Of a DNA stretch of 64,000 nucleotides, positions 50,169 through 60,531 are shown piece after piece. The stretch is from Streptomyces koelreuteriae (GTDB lineage Bacteria > Actinomycetota > Actinomycetes > Streptomycetales > Streptomycetaceae). The stretch's first letter is position 1. Every line of letters starts with the position of its first letter. Under the pieces are notes generated by a model. That model did no database searches. It worked only from the letters and a program-made list of their open reading frames with translations, and was not told the DNA's origin. The stretch covers positions 3,224,001 through 3,288,000 of the forward strand of contig NZ_CP075896.1 of the NCBI RefSeq assembly GCF_018604545.1, read 5' to 3'. Made by a program: the position numbers and the translations under genes.

Positions 50169-51739
50169 CGGTTGCCTCCTGCGAGGAGCTGCTGGACGGC
50201 CGGGTCGCTCAGGCCGAGGAGGGCCTTGGGCCACAGGCCCGCGACGACCGTGAGGGCGACGAGCGGGGCCCAGGCCGCGAACTCGTAGGAGCGGACGTCG
50301 GGGAGCGCCGGGGCGTCCTTCGGCAGGGCGCCCATGCAGACGCGGCGGACCACGATCAGCAGGTACGCGGCCGTCAGCAGGGTGCCGAACGCGGCGATCG
50401 CCATGAAGGTGAGGAAGGCGGGGCGGCTGAGGCCCGCGGCGGGCTGGAACGCGCCGAAGAGGGCCAGCATCTCGCCCCAGAAGCCGGCCAGGCCCGGCAG
50501 GCCGAGCGAGGCGACCGCGGCGAAGGCGAGCAGGCCGCCGAGGCGCGGGGCCTTGCCGTAGAGGGCGGCTCCGGTCTCCTCGGCGAGGGTGTCGAGGTCG
50601 GTGGTGCCGGTGCGGTCCTTCAGGGCGCCGACCAGGAAGAAGAGCAGGCCGGTGATGAGGCCGTGGGCGATGTTGGCGAAGAGGGCGCCGTTCACGCCGG
50701 TCGGGGTCATGGCGGCGATGCCGAGCAGGACGAAGCCCATGTGACCGACGGACGAGTAGGCGATGAGGCGCTTGAGGTCGCCCTTCGCGCCCTGCTTGGC
50801 GAGGGCCAGGCAGGCCAGGGATCCGTAGATGATGCCGACGACGGCGAATGCCGCGAGGTAGGGCGCGAAGGTGCGGAATCCGTCGGGCGCGATGGGGAGC
50901 AGGATGCGGACGAATCCGTACGTACCCATCTTCAGCAGGACACCGGCCAGCAGGACCGAGCCGACGGTCGGCGCGGCGGTGTGGGCGTCGGGCAGCCAGC
51001 TGTGCAGCGGCCACATCGGCGTCTTGACCGCGAGCCCGATCCCGATCGACAAAACGGCGATGACCTGCACGGATGCGGTCAGCGACCGGCCGTTGTCAGT
51101 GGCGAGTGCCATCATGTCGAACGTGCCCGCCTTGAGCCCGATCAGGAGCAGGCCGAGCAGCATGACCACGGAGCCGAGCAGCGTGTAGAGGATGAACCGC
51201 CAGGCGGCCTGGCTCCGGCCCTCACCGCCCCAGCGGGCGATGAGGAAGTACATCGGGATGAGGACCATCTCGAAGGCGAGGAAGAACAGCAGCAGGTCGA
51301 GGACGGCGAAGGTCGCGAGGGTGCCGGACTCCAGGAGGAGCAGCAGGGCGACGAAGGCCTTCGGGGTCGGGCCTTCAGGCATCTTGAAGTACGAGTAGAG
51401 CGCGCAGAGGAAGGTCAGCAGCGCGCTCAGGACCAGAAGGGGGAGGGAGATGCCGTCGATGCCGAGGTGGATGCGTACGTCGAGTGCGGGGATCCAGCTG
51501 ATGTCCGTGCTGGCCTGCATCTTCGACGGCTGGTCGTGGTCGAAGCCGAGCGCGAGGACGATCGCCGCGATGAGGACCGCGCCGGTGACGGTGACGCCGT
51601 GCCGGAGCACCGCCTGCTCGGGTGACTTCCCCTTCAGCCCGGGCGGGGCAGGCAGGAGAGCCGCGGCGGCGCCGAGGAGCGGGCCGACGACGATGAACGC
51701 CAGAAGGACCTGCATCACGGACTCGTTGATATCGATCAC
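50165..51739 (-). CDS. nuoM: NADH-quinone oxidoreductase subunit M
   Basis: 524 aa, about 14 TM segments, antiporter-like. LAFEMVLIPMYFLIARWGGE near 140, AVKTPMWPLHSWLPDAHTAA near 240 (Lys and Trp of the proton channel) and YSSVGHMGFVLLG near 320. It begins 6 bases after nuoL and overlaps nuoN. Confidence 0.96.
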   Translation of the reverse strand: MIDINESVMQVLLAFIVVGPLLGAAAALLPAPPGLKGKSPEQAVLRHGVTVTGAVLIAAIVLALGFDHDQPSKMQASTDISWIPALDVRIHLGIDGISLPLLVLSALLTFLCALYSYFKMPEGPTPKAFVALLLLLESGTLATFAVLDLLLFFLAFEMVLIPMYFLIARWGGEGRSQAAWRFILYTLLGSVVMLLGLLLIGLKAGTFDMMALATDNGRSLTASVQVIAVLSIGIGLAVKTPMWPLHSWLPDAHTAAPTVGSVLLAGVLLKMGTYGFVRILLPIAPDGFRTFAPYLAAFAVVGIIYGSLACLALAKQGAKGDLKRLIAYSSVGHMGFVLLGIAAMTPTGVNGALFANIAHGLITGLLFFLVGALKDRTGTTDLDTLAEETGAALYGKAPRLGGLLAFAAVASLGLPGLAGFWGEMLALFGAFQPAAGLSRPAFLTFMAIAAFGTLLTAAYLLIVVRRVCMGALPKDAPALPDVRSYEFAAWAPLVALTVVAGLWPKALLGLSDPAVQQLLAGGNR

Positions 51740-51745
51740 GCCTGC

Positions 51746-53740
51746 TCACGCTCCCGTGGCGACGAGGACGGCGGCGACCGCGAGGACGACGGTGCCGGCG
51801 AGCAGCGCGCTCACATAGGTCTGGACGTTGCCGGTCTGGGCGCGTCGCACGGCGGCGCCGAGCCAGCGGGGCAGCGCGCCCGCACCGCGTACATAGGTCT
51901 CGACGACCTCGCGGTCGAGGAACCGGACGAGGCTCGCTCCGGCCTGGACCGGGCGGACGAAGAGCGCCGTGTACACGGCGTCCACGTGGAAGCCTGCGGC
52001 CGCGGGCCGGTGCAGGGGGCCGAGCAGGAGCCGTCCGGGGTCGGCGGGGTCGGGCGCGTAGGCGATGTCCCCGTAGGCCGGCTCGTGGGTGGCGATGGCT
52101 TCCGCCTCGACCCGGGCGGCGTCGCCCTCGGGGTGGGCGGCGACCGCGCCGAGCGGGACGCGGGCCGCGAGCGCGGTGGTGTGCCGCCAGGCGCCGTAGG
52201 TGACGATGCCGCCGACCAGGGCGACGCCGGTGCCGAGCACGGAGGTGGTGAGGGTCGGGCCGAGGTCACGGCCGTCGAACCAGTCGGGCAGCACGCGGAA
52301 CGCGAATCCGCCGAGGGCCAGGGAGGGGACGGCCAGTACCCACAGCACGACGGTCATCGTCAGCGGCTCCTTGCCGTGGTCGGGGGCTTCGGTGCCCCGG
52401 CCCCGGAAGGCGAGCAGCCACAGGCGCATCGCGTAGGCGGCGGTGAGCACGGCCGTGAGCAGGCCGGCGACGAGGACGATCCAGCCCGCGGCGGCGGGGG
52501 CGTGCTCGGTGTGCCCGGTGACGACGTGCTCGGCGACGCCGAGGACGGCCTCCTTGGAGAAGAAGCCGCTGAAGGGCGGGATCGCGGCGAGCGCGAGCAG
52601 CGCCACGGTCATCGTCCAGTAGGCGTCGGGGACGCGGGCGCGCAGGTTCCGCATGCGGGACATGGCGGCGAGCGAGTTGGTGCCGGCGGCGTGGATGATC
52701 ACGCCGGCCGCGAGGAACAGCAGCGCCTTGAAGGCGCCGTGGGACAGGAGGTGGAAGACGGCGGCTCCGCGGTCGCCGACGGCGAGGGCGCCGGTCATGT
52801 AGCCGAGCTGGCCGATCGTCGAGTAGGCGAGGACGCGCTTGATGTCGTCCTGGGCGAGCGCGGCGAGCCCCGAGCCGGCCATGGTGACGGCGGCCATGAC
52901 GGCGAGCACGACCATCGCGGCCTGCGAGGCCTCGAAGACCGGGAGGAGACGGGCGATGAAGTAGACACCGGCGGCGACCATCGTCGCGGCGTGGATCAGC
53001 GCGGAGACGGGGGTGGGGCCCGCCATCGCGTCGGGGAGCCAGGTGTGCAGCGGGAACTGCGCCGACTTGCCCGCCACGCCCGCGAGGAGCAACAGGGCGA
53101 TCAGCGTCGGATGGTCGAGTGAGCCGCTCGCGACGGCGCCGAGGACCTTCGTGATGCGGAAGGAGCCGGCGTCGGTGGCGAGGGCGAACAGGCCGATGAG
53201 GAAGGGGACGTCGCCGAGCTTGGTGACCAGGAAGGCCTTGAGGGAGGCGGCGCGGGCCTCCGGGGTCTCCCAGTAGTGACCGACCAGGAAGTAGGAGCAG
53301 ATGCCCATGACTTCCCAGCCGACCAGCAGCACGATCAGGTCGCCGGAGTAGACGACCAGGAACATCGCGGAGGTGAACAGGGAGACGAGGGCGGCGTACG
53401 AGGGGTAGCGCGGGTCGTCGCGCAGATAGCCCGTCGAGTAGATCTGCACGCAGGAGGCGACCAGGCCGACCACGACGGCGACGAGGGCGGCGAAGCCGTC
53501 GATGTGCAGGGCGAGTTCGATCGGGACCGAGCCGGTCGGGGTGAGTTCCGTGGCCGCGTTGACGGCCGTGTCACCGCCCTGCCGTGCGGCGACCAGCGCG
53601 GCGAGCACCAGGGAGGCGAGCGTCGGCAGGACGGCGAGCGGGCGGACGAAGCCGGGTGCCGTGCGGCCCAGGAGCAGGCCGGCGGCGGCGCCTAGGAACG
53701 GAAGGAGGGGGACGAGGACGGCGAGGGTGGTCGTGGTCAC
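51746..53740 (-). CDS. nuoL: NADH-quinone oxidoreductase subunit L
   Basis: 664 aa. It has the long C-terminal lateral helix region typical of NuoL, after about 14 core TM segments. [18 protein letters not shown] near 140 (key Glu) and [20 protein letters not shown] near 230 are seen. Its start overlaps the nuoK stop (ATGA). Confidence 0.96.
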   Translation of the reverse strand: MTTTTLAVLVPLLPFLGAAAGLLLGRTAPGFVRPLAVLPTLASLVLAALVAARQGGDTAVNAATELTPTGSVPIELALHIDGFAALVAVVVGLVASCVQIYSTGYLRDDPRYPSYAALVSLFTSAMFLVVYSGDLIVLLVGWEVMGICSYFLVGHYWETPEARAASLKAFLVTKLGDVPFLIGLFALATDAGSFRITKVLGAVASGSLDHPTLIALLLLAGVAGKSAQFPLHTWLPDAMAGPTPVSALIHAATMVAAGVYFIARLLPVFEASQAAMVVLAVMAAVTMAGSGLAALAQDDIKRVLAYSTIGQLGYMTGALAVGDRGAAVFHLLSHGAFKALLFLAAGVIIHAAGTNSLAAMSRMRNLRARVPDAYWTMTVALLALAAIPPFSGFFSKEAVLGVAEHVVTGHTEHAPAAAGWIVLVAGLLTAVLTAAYAMRLWLLAFRGRGTEAPDHGKEPLTMTVVLWVLAVPSLALGGFAFRVLPDWFDGRDLGPTLTTSVLGTGVALVGGIVTYGAWRHTTALAARVPLGAVAAHPEGDAARVEAEAIATHEPAYGDIAYAPDPADPGRLLLGPLHRPAAAGFHVDAVYTALFVRPVQAGASLVRFLDREVVETYVRGAGALPRWLGAAVRRAQTGNVQTYVSALLAGTVVLAVAAVLVATGA

Positions 53741-54150
53741 GCGGTGGCCTCAGCCTTCTGGGCCTCGCCGGGCTGCTCGGCCGTGCGGGCGTCGCTGTCG
53801 TGGCCGTCGGGGTCGTGGTCGTCCGGGCCGTGCCGTTCGGCGGTGTCGCGGAGCTTGTCGATGTCCGCGGTGCCGCGGTTGCGGTGGACGGCGAGGACGA
53901 TCGCCAGGCCGATGCCGATCTCGGCGGCGGCGATGGCGATGGTGAACAGGGTCAGGGCCTGGCCGGAGTGCAGGGTCTCCTCGGCGGTCCTGCTGAGCCA
54001 GACGTCGAAGGCGACCAGGTTGAGGTTGACGGCGTTGAGCATCAGCTCGACCGACATCAGGACCAGGATCGCGTTGCGGCGGGCGAGGACGCCGTACAGG
54101 CCCGTGCAGAAGAGGAGAGCGGAGAGGACGGCGGGATAGGCGAGGTGCAT
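53737..54150 (-). CDS. nuoK: NADH-quinone oxidoreductase subunit K
   Basis: 137 aa, longer than usual (about 100). Three TM segments in the first 90 residues, with [17 protein letters not shown] carrying the conserved membrane Glu. The last 40 residues form an acidic Asp/His/Glu tail ([14 protein letters not shown]), unusual for NuoK. It overlaps nuoJ by one base and nuoL by four. Confidence 0.94.
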   Translation of the reverse strand: MHLAYPAVLSALLFCTGLYGVLARRNAILVLMSVELMLNAVNLNLVAFDVWLSRTAEETLHSGQALTLFTIAIAAAEIGIGLAIVLAVHRNRGTADIDKLRDTAERHGPDDHDPDGHDSDARTAEQPGEAQKAEATA

Positions 54151-54764
54151 CAGCGGGTGCCTTCCTTGTCGCTGCCGTCGGCCGGGGTGCGATCGGCTGG
54201 GGCGGTCCCGGGCGCTGTCGCCGCGTCGGCCTTCGCCTTGCGGGACAGGACGATCGCGCCGACCAGGGCGGCGAGGAGGAGGACGGAGAGGGCCTCGAAG
54301 GGGAGGACCCAGTTCTGGAAGAGGCTCGCGCCGGTGGCCTCGGTGGAACCGGCGGCGGGGCCGTTGAGGTCGATCCAGGTCGTGCGGAAGGCGTCGACGA
54401 CGACCCAGACCAGGGCGGCGGCCGCGGCGAGGGCCACGGTGAGGGCGGCCCAGCGGTTGCCGGAGTCGGCGTCCGGGGAGCGGCCGATCGGGGCCCTGGT
54501 GAGCATCAGTCCGAACAGGAGGAGGACGACGACGGAACCGACGTAGATGAGGACCTGCACCCAGGCGATGAACTCGGCGGTGAGCAGGAGGTACTCGACG
54601 GCCAGGCCGCCGAGGGTCACCACCAGCCACAGGGCGGCGTGCACCAGCTGCCGGGTGGTGACGGTGACGATCGCGGCGCCGAAGGTGACCAGGCCGACGA
54701 GGAGGAAGGCGATCTCGACGCCGGTCGGGGAGAGGAAGCCGTGGCTTTCGGCGGCAAGGCTCAC
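54150..54764 (-). CDS. nuoJ: NADH-quinone oxidoreductase subunit J
   Basis: 204 aa with five TM segments; [20 protein letters not shown] is the conserved pi-bulge helix of this subunit. The C-terminal 25 residues are polar, Ala/Asp-rich. It overlaps nuoI by 4 bases and nuoK by 1. Confidence 0.94.
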   Translation of the reverse strand: MSLAAESHGFLSPTGVEIAFLLVGLVTFGAAIVTVTTRQLVHAALWLVVTLGGLAVEYLLLTAEFIAWVQVLIYVGSVVVLLLFGLMLTRAPIGRSPDADSGNRWAALTVALAAAAALVWVVVDAFRTTWIDLNGPAAGSTEATGASLFQNWVLPFEALSVLLLAALVGAIVLSRKAKADAATAPGTAPADRTPADGSDKEGTR

Positions 54765-55336
54765 GACTCTCCCTCCTGCGGTTCCGCCTGAGCGGCCGCC
54801 AGTTTCTCGGCGGTCTTGCGGGCGGTGGCGACTTCCTTCGGCTCCTCAGCGGCGGGGTCGAGGGCGGGCGGGGCCGGGACGGTCCACATCCACTCGCGGA
54901 GCTTGTCGCGCTCGTGGGTGAGGTCGTGGATGTCGGTCTCGGCGTACTCGAACTCCGGGGACCAGAACAGGGCGTCGAAAGGACAGACCTCGATGCAGAT
55001 ACCGCAGTACATGCACAGGGCGAAGTCGATGGCGAAGCGGTCGAGGACGTTGCGGCTGCGTTCGCGGCCGCCGGGGGTCGCCGCCGGGACCGTCTCCTTG
55101 TGGGAGTCGATGTAGATGCACCAGTCCGGGCACTCGCGGGCGCAGAGCATGCAGACCGTGCAGTTCTCCTCGAACAGGCCGATCACACCGCGGGTGCGGG
55201 GCGGGAGGTCGGGCTGGGCGTCGGGGTACTGCGCGGTGACGGACTTCTTCGTCATCGTGCGGAGGGTGACGGCCAGGCCCTTGGCCAGGCCGGAGCCGGG
55301 GATGCGGGGCCGGGAGGGCGGGAGGGACGCAGCCAT
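54761..55336 (-). CDS. nuoI: NADH-quinone oxidoreductase subunit I
   Basis: 191 aa with two 4Fe-4S ferredoxin motifs: [12 protein letters not shown] (about 59-70) and [12 protein letters not shown] (about 107-118). It carries electrons toward the N2 cluster in NuoB. The C-terminus is extended (Ala/Glu-rich). It starts 2 bases after the nuoH stop. Confidence 0.96.
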   Translation of the reverse strand: MAASLPPSRPRIPGSGLAKGLAVTLRTMTKKSVTAQYPDAQPDLPPRTRGVIGLFEENCTVCMLCARECPDWCIYIDSHKETVPAATPGGRERSRNVLDRFAIDFALCMYCGICIEVCPFDALFWSPEFEYAETDIHDLTHERDKLREWMWTVPAPPALDPAAEEPKEVATARKTAEKLAAAQAEPQEGES

Positions 55337-55338
55337 GG

Positions 55339-56307
55339 TTAGTTGATCACCACCTTGACGACGCCGGTGAGGGCGATCTGGGCGAGGGACAGGGGGACGA
55401 GGAGGGTCCAGGCGAGCTTCTGGAGCTGGTCCTCGCGCAGGCGCGGGTAGGTGACGCGCAGCCAGATCACGAGGAAGGCGAGGACCGCGGTCTTCAGCAG
55501 GGTCCAGACCCAGCCGAGGCCGTCGGCGCCCCAGGGGCCGTGCCAGCCGCCCAGGAAGAGGACGGTGGTCAGACCGCACAGGACGACGATTCCGGCGTAC
55601 TCGGCGAGGAGGAAGAGGGCGAAGCGGAGGCCGGTGTACTCGGTGTACGCGCCGAAGATGATCTCCGAGTCGGCGACGGGCATGTCGAAGGGAGGGCGCT
55701 GGAGTTCGGCGAGGCCGGCGACGAAGAAGACGATCGCGCCGACGATCTGCCAGGGCAGCCACCACCACTCGAAGGCGTCGAGGATGCCGGGGAGGGAGAC
55801 CGTGCCTGCCGCCATCGCGACGGAGGCGGCGGTGAGGAGCATCGGGAGTTCGTAGGCCAGGAGCTGGGCGGCGGTGCGGAGGCCGCCGAGGAGGGAGAAC
55901 TTGTTCGCGGACGCCCAGCCGGCCATGAGCGAGCCGAGGACGCCGACGCCCATGACGGCCAGGACGAAGAAGACGCCCGCGTCGATGACCTGGCCGACGG
56001 CTCCCTCGCCGGGGCCGATGGGGATGGCGAGCAGGACGAGGAGGTACGGCAGCAGGGCTACGGCGGGGGCCAGTTGGAAGATGCGGCGGTCCGCGCCCGC
56101 GGGGACGATGTCCTCCTTCTGCGCGAACTTCACGCCGTCGGCGACCAGCTGGGCCCAGCCGTGGAAGCCGCCGGCGTACATGGGGCCGAGGCGGCCCTGC
56201 ATGTGGGCCATGACCTTGTGTTCCGTCTGGCCGATGATCAGGGGGAAGGTGAGGAACACGACGAAGACGATCAGAAGTCGCAGGATGACGTCGAGCGCGT
56301 CGTTCAC
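55339..56307 (-). CDS. nuoH: NADH-quinone oxidoreductase subunit H
   Basis: 322 aa with about 8 TM segments. It anchors the peripheral arm and forms part of the quinone chamber. [20 protein letters not shown] (about 33-52) and [19 protein letters not shown] (about 201-219) are signature loops. Shorter than actinobacterial NuoH1 as I recall it, but within the family range. It overlaps nuoC by 4 bases. Confidence 0.96.
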   Translation of the reverse strand: MNDALDVILRLLIVFVVFLTFPLIIGQTEHKVMAHMQGRLGPMYAGGFHGWAQLVADGVKFAQKEDIVPAGADRRIFQLAPAVALLPYLLVLLAIPIGPGEGAVGQVIDAGVFFVLAVMGVGVLGSLMAGWASANKFSLLGGLRTAAQLLAYELPMLLTAASVAMAAGTVSLPGILDAFEWWWLPWQIVGAIVFFVAGLAELQRPPFDMPVADSEIIFGAYTEYTGLRFALFLLAEYAGIVVLCGLTTVLFLGGWHGPWGADGLGWVWTLLKTAVLAFLVIWLRVTYPRLREDQLQKLAWTLLVPLSLAQIALTGVVKVVIN

Positions 56308-57908
56308 CGCGTGCCTCCTGTGGGGTCTTCGGGGGTGTCCGTGGGCTCTGTTGACTCTGCGGGCTCTGTGGCTTCTGTGGTCTGTGGGGGCGGCTCGGGG
56401 GTCTTCGAGTCGGCCGAGGGCTCGGGGGTCGGCGACTGCGTGGTCTCGGGCGACGCTTCGGGGTCCGGTTCGTCGAAGGCCGGGCGGGCGTGGTGCCAGG
56501 GGGCGTCGGAGCTGCGCGGAGCCGGGCGGGCAGGCCTGGCCGGCCGGCCCTCGCCTCGGTCGGACGCGCTGCGTTGGCTCGAGCTGCCCTCCGAAGCGCT
56601 GCGCGCGCGGCGCGGTCCCGCCGACGGGGTCGGGGGTGCGGCCTCGGTTGCGGGGGACTCCGGCTGCCCGGGGGGCGGCGTCTCGGTGCCGGGCTCCGCT
56701 GCTTCGGAGCCGGTCGCCGGGGATTCGGGCCCGGGTGTCGGGGACTCGGGGCCGGTCGCCGGGGGTTCCGATCCGCCGGGCGCCTGGCTCGCCGAACCGT
56801 CTGCTGCGGTGCGGGTACGGCGTGGGGTGGCCGGGGGTGAGGGGGGCGTGTCGCCCGGCGTGGACTGGCTCTCCGACGCCTCGCGTGGGGCGGCCGGGGG
56901 CTGCGTGTCCGGGGCGCTTGCAGCGGCCTGGCTTGCTGAGCCGTCCGCTGCCGTGCGTGTGCGGCGGGGCGCGGTCGGAGACGGAGTTTCCGGAGTACCG
57001 GCAGCCGCCTGGCTCGCCGAGCCCTCCGCCGACGTGCGTGCGCGGCGCGGGGCAGCCGGGGGCGAAGCCTCCGGAGTACCAGCGGCGGCCTGGCTGGCCG
57101 AGCCTTCCGCCGACGTGCGGTTGCGGCGCGGTCCTGTCGGAGCCGACGTGGGCGACTCACCGGGCGGGGCCTGACTCGCCGAGCCCTCCCCCGCCGTACG
57201 CGCGCGGCGCGGAGCCTCCGGGGTGCCGGTAGCGGCCTGGCTCGCCGAGCCCTCCCCCGCTGTGCGTGTTCGCCGTACGGGGCGTTCGCCTGCGGGGCGA
57301 GGAGTCGCGCCTCGGGTCGGGCGGGACGGGGCCGGGGGGAGTTGGCCCTTGAGGGGGCCCCATTCGTTGGGGTCGGGGACGCCGGGGGGGAGCATCTGGC
57401 GGCGTTTGGGGCCGCCGTGTTCGGACTCGCCGGGTTCCTTCGCGCCGGGCCAGGCCTTGGCGACGCGGGCGGCGAGGACGAAGTCCTTGCGCAGGGGGTG
57501 GCCTTCGAAGGTGTCGGGCAGGAGCAGGTGGTCGAGTGCCGGGTGGCCTTCGAAGGCGATGCCGAACATCTCGTGCGTCTCGCGTTCGTGCCAGGCGGCG
57601 CCCGCGTAGACGTCGACCGCCGAGGGCAGGGCGGGGGACTCGTGCGGGATCGTCGTACGCACGAGGAGGCGGCGGAGGGGGGACAGGGCCGCGATGTGGG
57701 CGCTGACGCGGAAGCCGGTGCCCGGTTCGTCGACCGCGCTCAGCCAGTCGAAGTAGGTGCAGCCGAGGCGGTCGCGGGCGGTCCGCAGGGCCGCGATCCA
57801 GGTCGCCGGGGGGACGTCGACCGTCAGGACCTCGTAGGACTCCTCGGCCGTGGCGTCCGGGCCGAAGAGTTCCTCGGTGGCGGCGGGCAGCCAGCCGACC
57901 GCGGTCAT
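56304..57908 (-). CDS. nuoC: NuoC-domain protein with long repeat tail
   Basis: 534 aa. Residues 1-155 are the 30-kDa subunit of complex [19 protein letters not shown] (106-123) and [15 protein letters not shown] (129-143). From about 195 onward there is a Pro/Ala/Ser/Thr/Glu/Arg-rich, surely disordered region with seven imperfect repeats around RRxRTAxEGSASQA (212-450), then an acidic Pro/Thr tail to the end. Ordinary NuoC is about 150-230 aa, so roughly 340 residues are extra. There is no fused NuoD domain. It overlaps nuoB and nuoH by 4 bases each. Confidence 0.9.
   Translation of the reverse strand: MTAVGWLPAATEELFGPDATAEESYEVLTVDVPPATWIAALRTARDRLGCTYFDWLSAVDEPGTGFRVSAHIAALSPLRRLLVRTTIPHESPALPSAVDVYAGAAWHERETHEMFGIAFEGHPALDHLLLPDTFEGHPLRKDFVLAARVAKAWPGAKEPGESEHGGPKRRQMLPPGVPDPNEWGPLKGQLPPAPSRPTRGATPRPAGERPVRRTRTAGEGSASQAATGTPEAPRRARTAGEGSASQAPPGESPTSAPTGPRRNRTSAEGSASQAAAGTPEASPPAAPRRARTSAEGSASQAAAGTPETPSPTAPRRTRTAADGSASQAAASAPDTQPPAAPREASESQSTPGDTPPSPPATPRRTRTAADGSASQAPGGSEPPATGPESPTPGPESPATGSEAAEPGTETPPPGQPESPATEAAPPTPSAGPRRARSASEGSSSQRSASDRGEGRPARPARPAPRSSDAPWHHARPAFDEPDPEASPETTQSPTPEPSADSKTPEPPPQTTEATEPAESTEPTDTPEDPTGGTR
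56559..57275 (-). repeat. Coding tandem repeats in nuoC tail
   Basis: Seven imperfect copies (plus one degenerate) of a roughly 25-codon unit with the core R-R-x-R-T/S-A-x-E/D-G-S-A-S-Q-A. Copies start at about residues 212, 234, 261, 288, 315, 363 and 433. Period changes by small in-frame steps, as expected of repeats that expand and contract. Confidence 0.85.
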
Positions 57909-58540
57909 CGTCCCTCCCCCGACTCCGACGCCGACGCTGGGTCCGAGGACGGTGGCTTTACCAGGCCGCTCTGCAGCGCCGCCGTCGACGGGCGTGCCGT
58001 GGTGCCGTAGCGCTCCCCCAGCGACTCGCGGGCGATCTTCTCCTGGAGCTTGAGGATTCCCTGGAGCAGTGCCTCGGGGCGGGGCGGGCAGCCGGGGACG
58101 TAGACGTCGACGGGGATGATCTGGTCGACGCCCTTGGTGACGGAGTAGGAGTCCCAGTAGGGGCCGCCGCAGTTGCTGCACGCGCCGAAGGAGATGACGT
58201 ATTTCGGCTCGGGCATCTGCTCGTAGAGGCGCTTCACCGCCGGGGCCATCTTGTCCGTGACCGTGCCGGAGACCACCATCAGGTCGGCCTGGCGGGGGCC
58301 GGGGGCGAAGGGGATCACGCCGAGGCGGATGAAGTCGTGGCGGGCCATCGACGCGGCGATGAACTCGATCGCGCAGCAGGCGAGGCCGAAGTTGAAGACC
58401 CAGAGCGAGTAGCGGCGGCCCCAGTTGAGGATCACCTTCATCGGCTCGGGTGCGAGGCGCGCGAGGGCGCCGAGCCGCTTCGGTTCGGGAAGCAGCACGG
58501 GTTCGGGGCCGGCGGAGGTCACGTCGGGGGTCACGTCCAT
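57905..58540 (-). CDS. nuoB: NADH-quinone oxidoreductase subunit B
   Basis: 211 aa. All N2-cluster cysteines are seen: LACCAIEF (about 54-61), GACSNCGG and [10 protein letters not shown]. The C-terminus has a short Ser/Pro-rich extension. It overlaps nuoA by 10 bases and nuoC by 4. Confidence 0.96.
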   Translation of the reverse strand: MDVTPDVTSAGPEPVLLPEPKRLGALARLAPEPMKVILNWGRRYSLWVFNFGLACCAIEFIAASMARHDFIRLGVIPFAPGPRQADLMVVSGTVTDKMAPAVKRLYEQMPEPKYVISFGACSNCGGPYWDSYSVTKGVDQIIPVDVYVPGCPPRPEALLQGILKLQEKIARESLGERYGTTARPSTAALQSGLVKPPSSDPASASESGEGR

Positions 58541-58938
58541 GCCAGGACGCCCTTCTTGTATGCGTAGAGCAGGCCCACGGCCAGGAAGCCGAGGAAGATG
58601 AACATCTCGACCAGGGTCGTCGCGCCGTAGCCGGGGGCGGCGAAGACGGTCGCCCAGGGGAAAAGGAAGATCGAGTCGACGGCGAAGATCACGTAGAGGA
58701 AGGCGTAGACGTAGTAGCGGACCTGGGTGTGGGCCCAGCCCTCGCCGACGGGGTCGACGCCGCATTCGTACGTCAGGAGCTTCTCGGGCGTGGGGACCAC
58801 GGGCCGCAGCAGGCGGCCGGCCCCGAAGGCGACGGCGACGAACAGCACGCCGACCACGGCGAGCAGTCCGACGACCGAATAGGACTGGAAGTAGTCCGCC
58901 GCGACGACGGTCGTGGTGACGACGGTCGGTTCCGGCAC
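58531..58938 (-). CDS. nuoA: NADH-quinone oxidoreductase subunit A
   Basis: 135 aa with three TM segments. [20 protein letters not shown] (about 54-73) is the conserved loop with its Cys, and [21 protein letters not shown] follows in part. First gene of a ten-gene minus-strand operon (nuoA,B,C,H,I,J,K,L,M,N); divergent from the histidine kinase gene. Confidence 0.96.
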   Translation of the reverse strand: MPEPTVVTTTVVAADYFQSYSVVGLLAVVGVLFVAVAFGAGRLLRPVVPTPEKLLTYECGVDPVGEGWAHTQVRYYVYAFLYVIFAVDSIFLFPWATVFAAPGYGATTLVEMFIFLGFLAVGLLYAYKKGVLAWT

Positions 58939-59161
58939 GTCCGTCCCTCGCTCCCTTGAAACTCGGACCTGGTCCTGCGGCGATCCCCCGGTTCACCCGG
59001 ACGCCGCTGTTCGACGATCTGTACGCACGGGAGTCTAGGCCCTGATAAAGGCAGGGTAAGCAGCCCGTCACGCCCTGGCATGCGGGGGTGGGGTTTTCCT
59101 CAGTCGATCCCGGCGGCGCACCTCATGGCGCGGGCGCCCGCGGCCGGGCACGCTACCGCGT

Positions 59162-60388
59162 ATGACCGAACGCTTCCCGTCCACCGGCGCGAAGGCGGCC
59201 GCGACGACGGCCGGGCAGGACGACCGCCCGCCACCGCCCCGGTTCGCCTACGACCGGCACACCTGGAAGGAGATCGCGCACCTCCTGGCGAACCTTCCTC
59301 TCTCCCTGCTCGGATTCACCTATGTCATGACGGTGCTGTTCACCAGCTTCTGGCTGACCGTCACGGTGATCGGGTTCCCGCTGCTCGCGGCCGGCCTCAT
59401 GGGCGCCCGGCAGTTGGGCAAGCTGGAGCGGGCGCGGGCCAGGGCGCTGCTCGGGGTGCGGGTGGACGAGCCGAGCCGGCTGCCGCTGCGCGGCTCGGGC
59501 GGCTTCCTCACCCAGGTGTGGATGTCGCTGAAGGACCCGGTGGGCTGGCGTGCGGTGCTGTACGAGTTCATGCGGCTGCCGTGGGGCGTCCTCACCTTCA
59601 CCATCACTCTGGTCTCGCTGTTCGTGCTGTGGCCGGTGCTGCCGTTCATCGCGCGGGGGCTGGCCAACGCCGACCGGGCCATGGTGCGGGGGCTGCTGTC
59701 GCCCTCGGACGAGCTGGAGCGGCGCATCGCCGAGCTGGAGTCGGACCGGGGGGTCGTGGTCGACACGGCCGCGGCGGACCTTCGGCGCATCGAGCGGGAT
59801 CTGCACGACGGGGCGCAGGCCCGGCTGGTCAATCTGGCCATGGGGCTCGGCCTGGCCAAGGAGAAGGTGCTGGAGGACCCCGACGCGGCGGCGGCGATGG
59901 TCGAGGAGGCGCACGGCGAGGTGAAGCTGGCGCTCCAGGAGCTGCGGGATCTGGCCCGCGGGATCCACCCGGCGGTGCTGACCGACCGGGGCCTGGACGC
60001 GGCCCTGTCCTCGGTCGCCTCGCGCTGCACGGTCCCCGTGAAGGTGACGGTCGATCTGCCCGCGCGGCCGGCCGCGGCCATCGAGGGCATCGCCTATTTC
60101 ACCGTCTCGGAGCTGCTGCAGAACGTCAGCAAGCACAGCCGGGCGCGGTCGGCGTCGGTGGATGTGTGGCGGGCTGCCGACCGGCTGCTCATACAGGTGT
60201 GGGACGACGGCCGCGGGGGCGCGAGTCTCGACAGCGGTACGGGGATGAGGGGACTGGCCGAACGGCTCGGCGCCGTGGACGGGCTGTTCGTCCTGGAGTC
60301 GCCCGAGGGCGGCCCTACGACGGTCACGGCGGAACTGCCCTGGCGCGACCGCACGGACGCGTCCGCCGCGGGCACCGGCGGCTTCTAG
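59162..60388 (+). CDS. Sensor histidine kinase (first of two)
   Basis: 408 aa. The N-terminal putative sensor region (about 30-180) has two pairs of TM segments and no extracellular domain of size. The HisKA_3 phosphoacceptor is His215 in RRIERDLHDGAQARLV; the ATPase domain has N-box VSELLQNVSKH, then DDGRGGA and GMRGLAERLGAVDG. It belongs to the NarL/DesK class that partners LuxR-type regulators; one is encoded 1.8 kb downstream. Near-identical DNA to the next kinase covers the phosphoacceptor region. Confidence 0.93.
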   Translation: MTERFPSTGAKAAATTAGQDDRPPPPRFAYDRHTWKEIAHLLANLPLSLLGFTYVMTVLFTSFWLTVTVIGFPLLAAGLMGARQLGKLERARARALLGVRVDEPSRLPLRGSGGFLTQVWMSLKDPVGWRAVLYEFMRLPWGVLTFTITLVSLFVLWPVLPFIARGLANADRAMVRGLLSPSDELERRIAELESDRGVVVDTAAADLRRIERDLHDGAQARLVNLAMGLGLAKEKVLEDPDAAAAMVEEAHGEVKLALQELRDLARGIHPAVLTDRGLDAALSSVASRCTVPVKVTVDLPARPAAAIEGIAYFTVSELLQNVSKHSRARSASVDVWRAADRLLIQVWDDGRGGASLDSGTGMRGLAERLGAVDGLFVLESPEGGPTTVTAELPWRDRTDASAAGTGGF

Positions 60389-60531
60389 ACCCCACCGCGC
60401 TGCCACCCGGCCGGAGGTGGGGAAAACCCCCCGTCCAAGACGCCGACGGACTCCATGGTCCGCCGACCTGCGGCGGAGCAGGGTGGAGGTATCGAGAGCA
60501 CAGTCGCCGGACGAGGAGAAGGACGACGTCG

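Noticed and set aside
55337..57160. Arg/Pro-rich minus-strand open frame upstream of NuoI
   Set aside because: It lies in another frame of nuoH and nuoC; NuoI starts at the ATG at 55336 after a normal ribosome site.
56559..57275. CRISPR-like array suggested by regular repeats
   Set aside because: The repeats are imperfect, in-frame and coding within nuoC; no spacer structure or cas gene.
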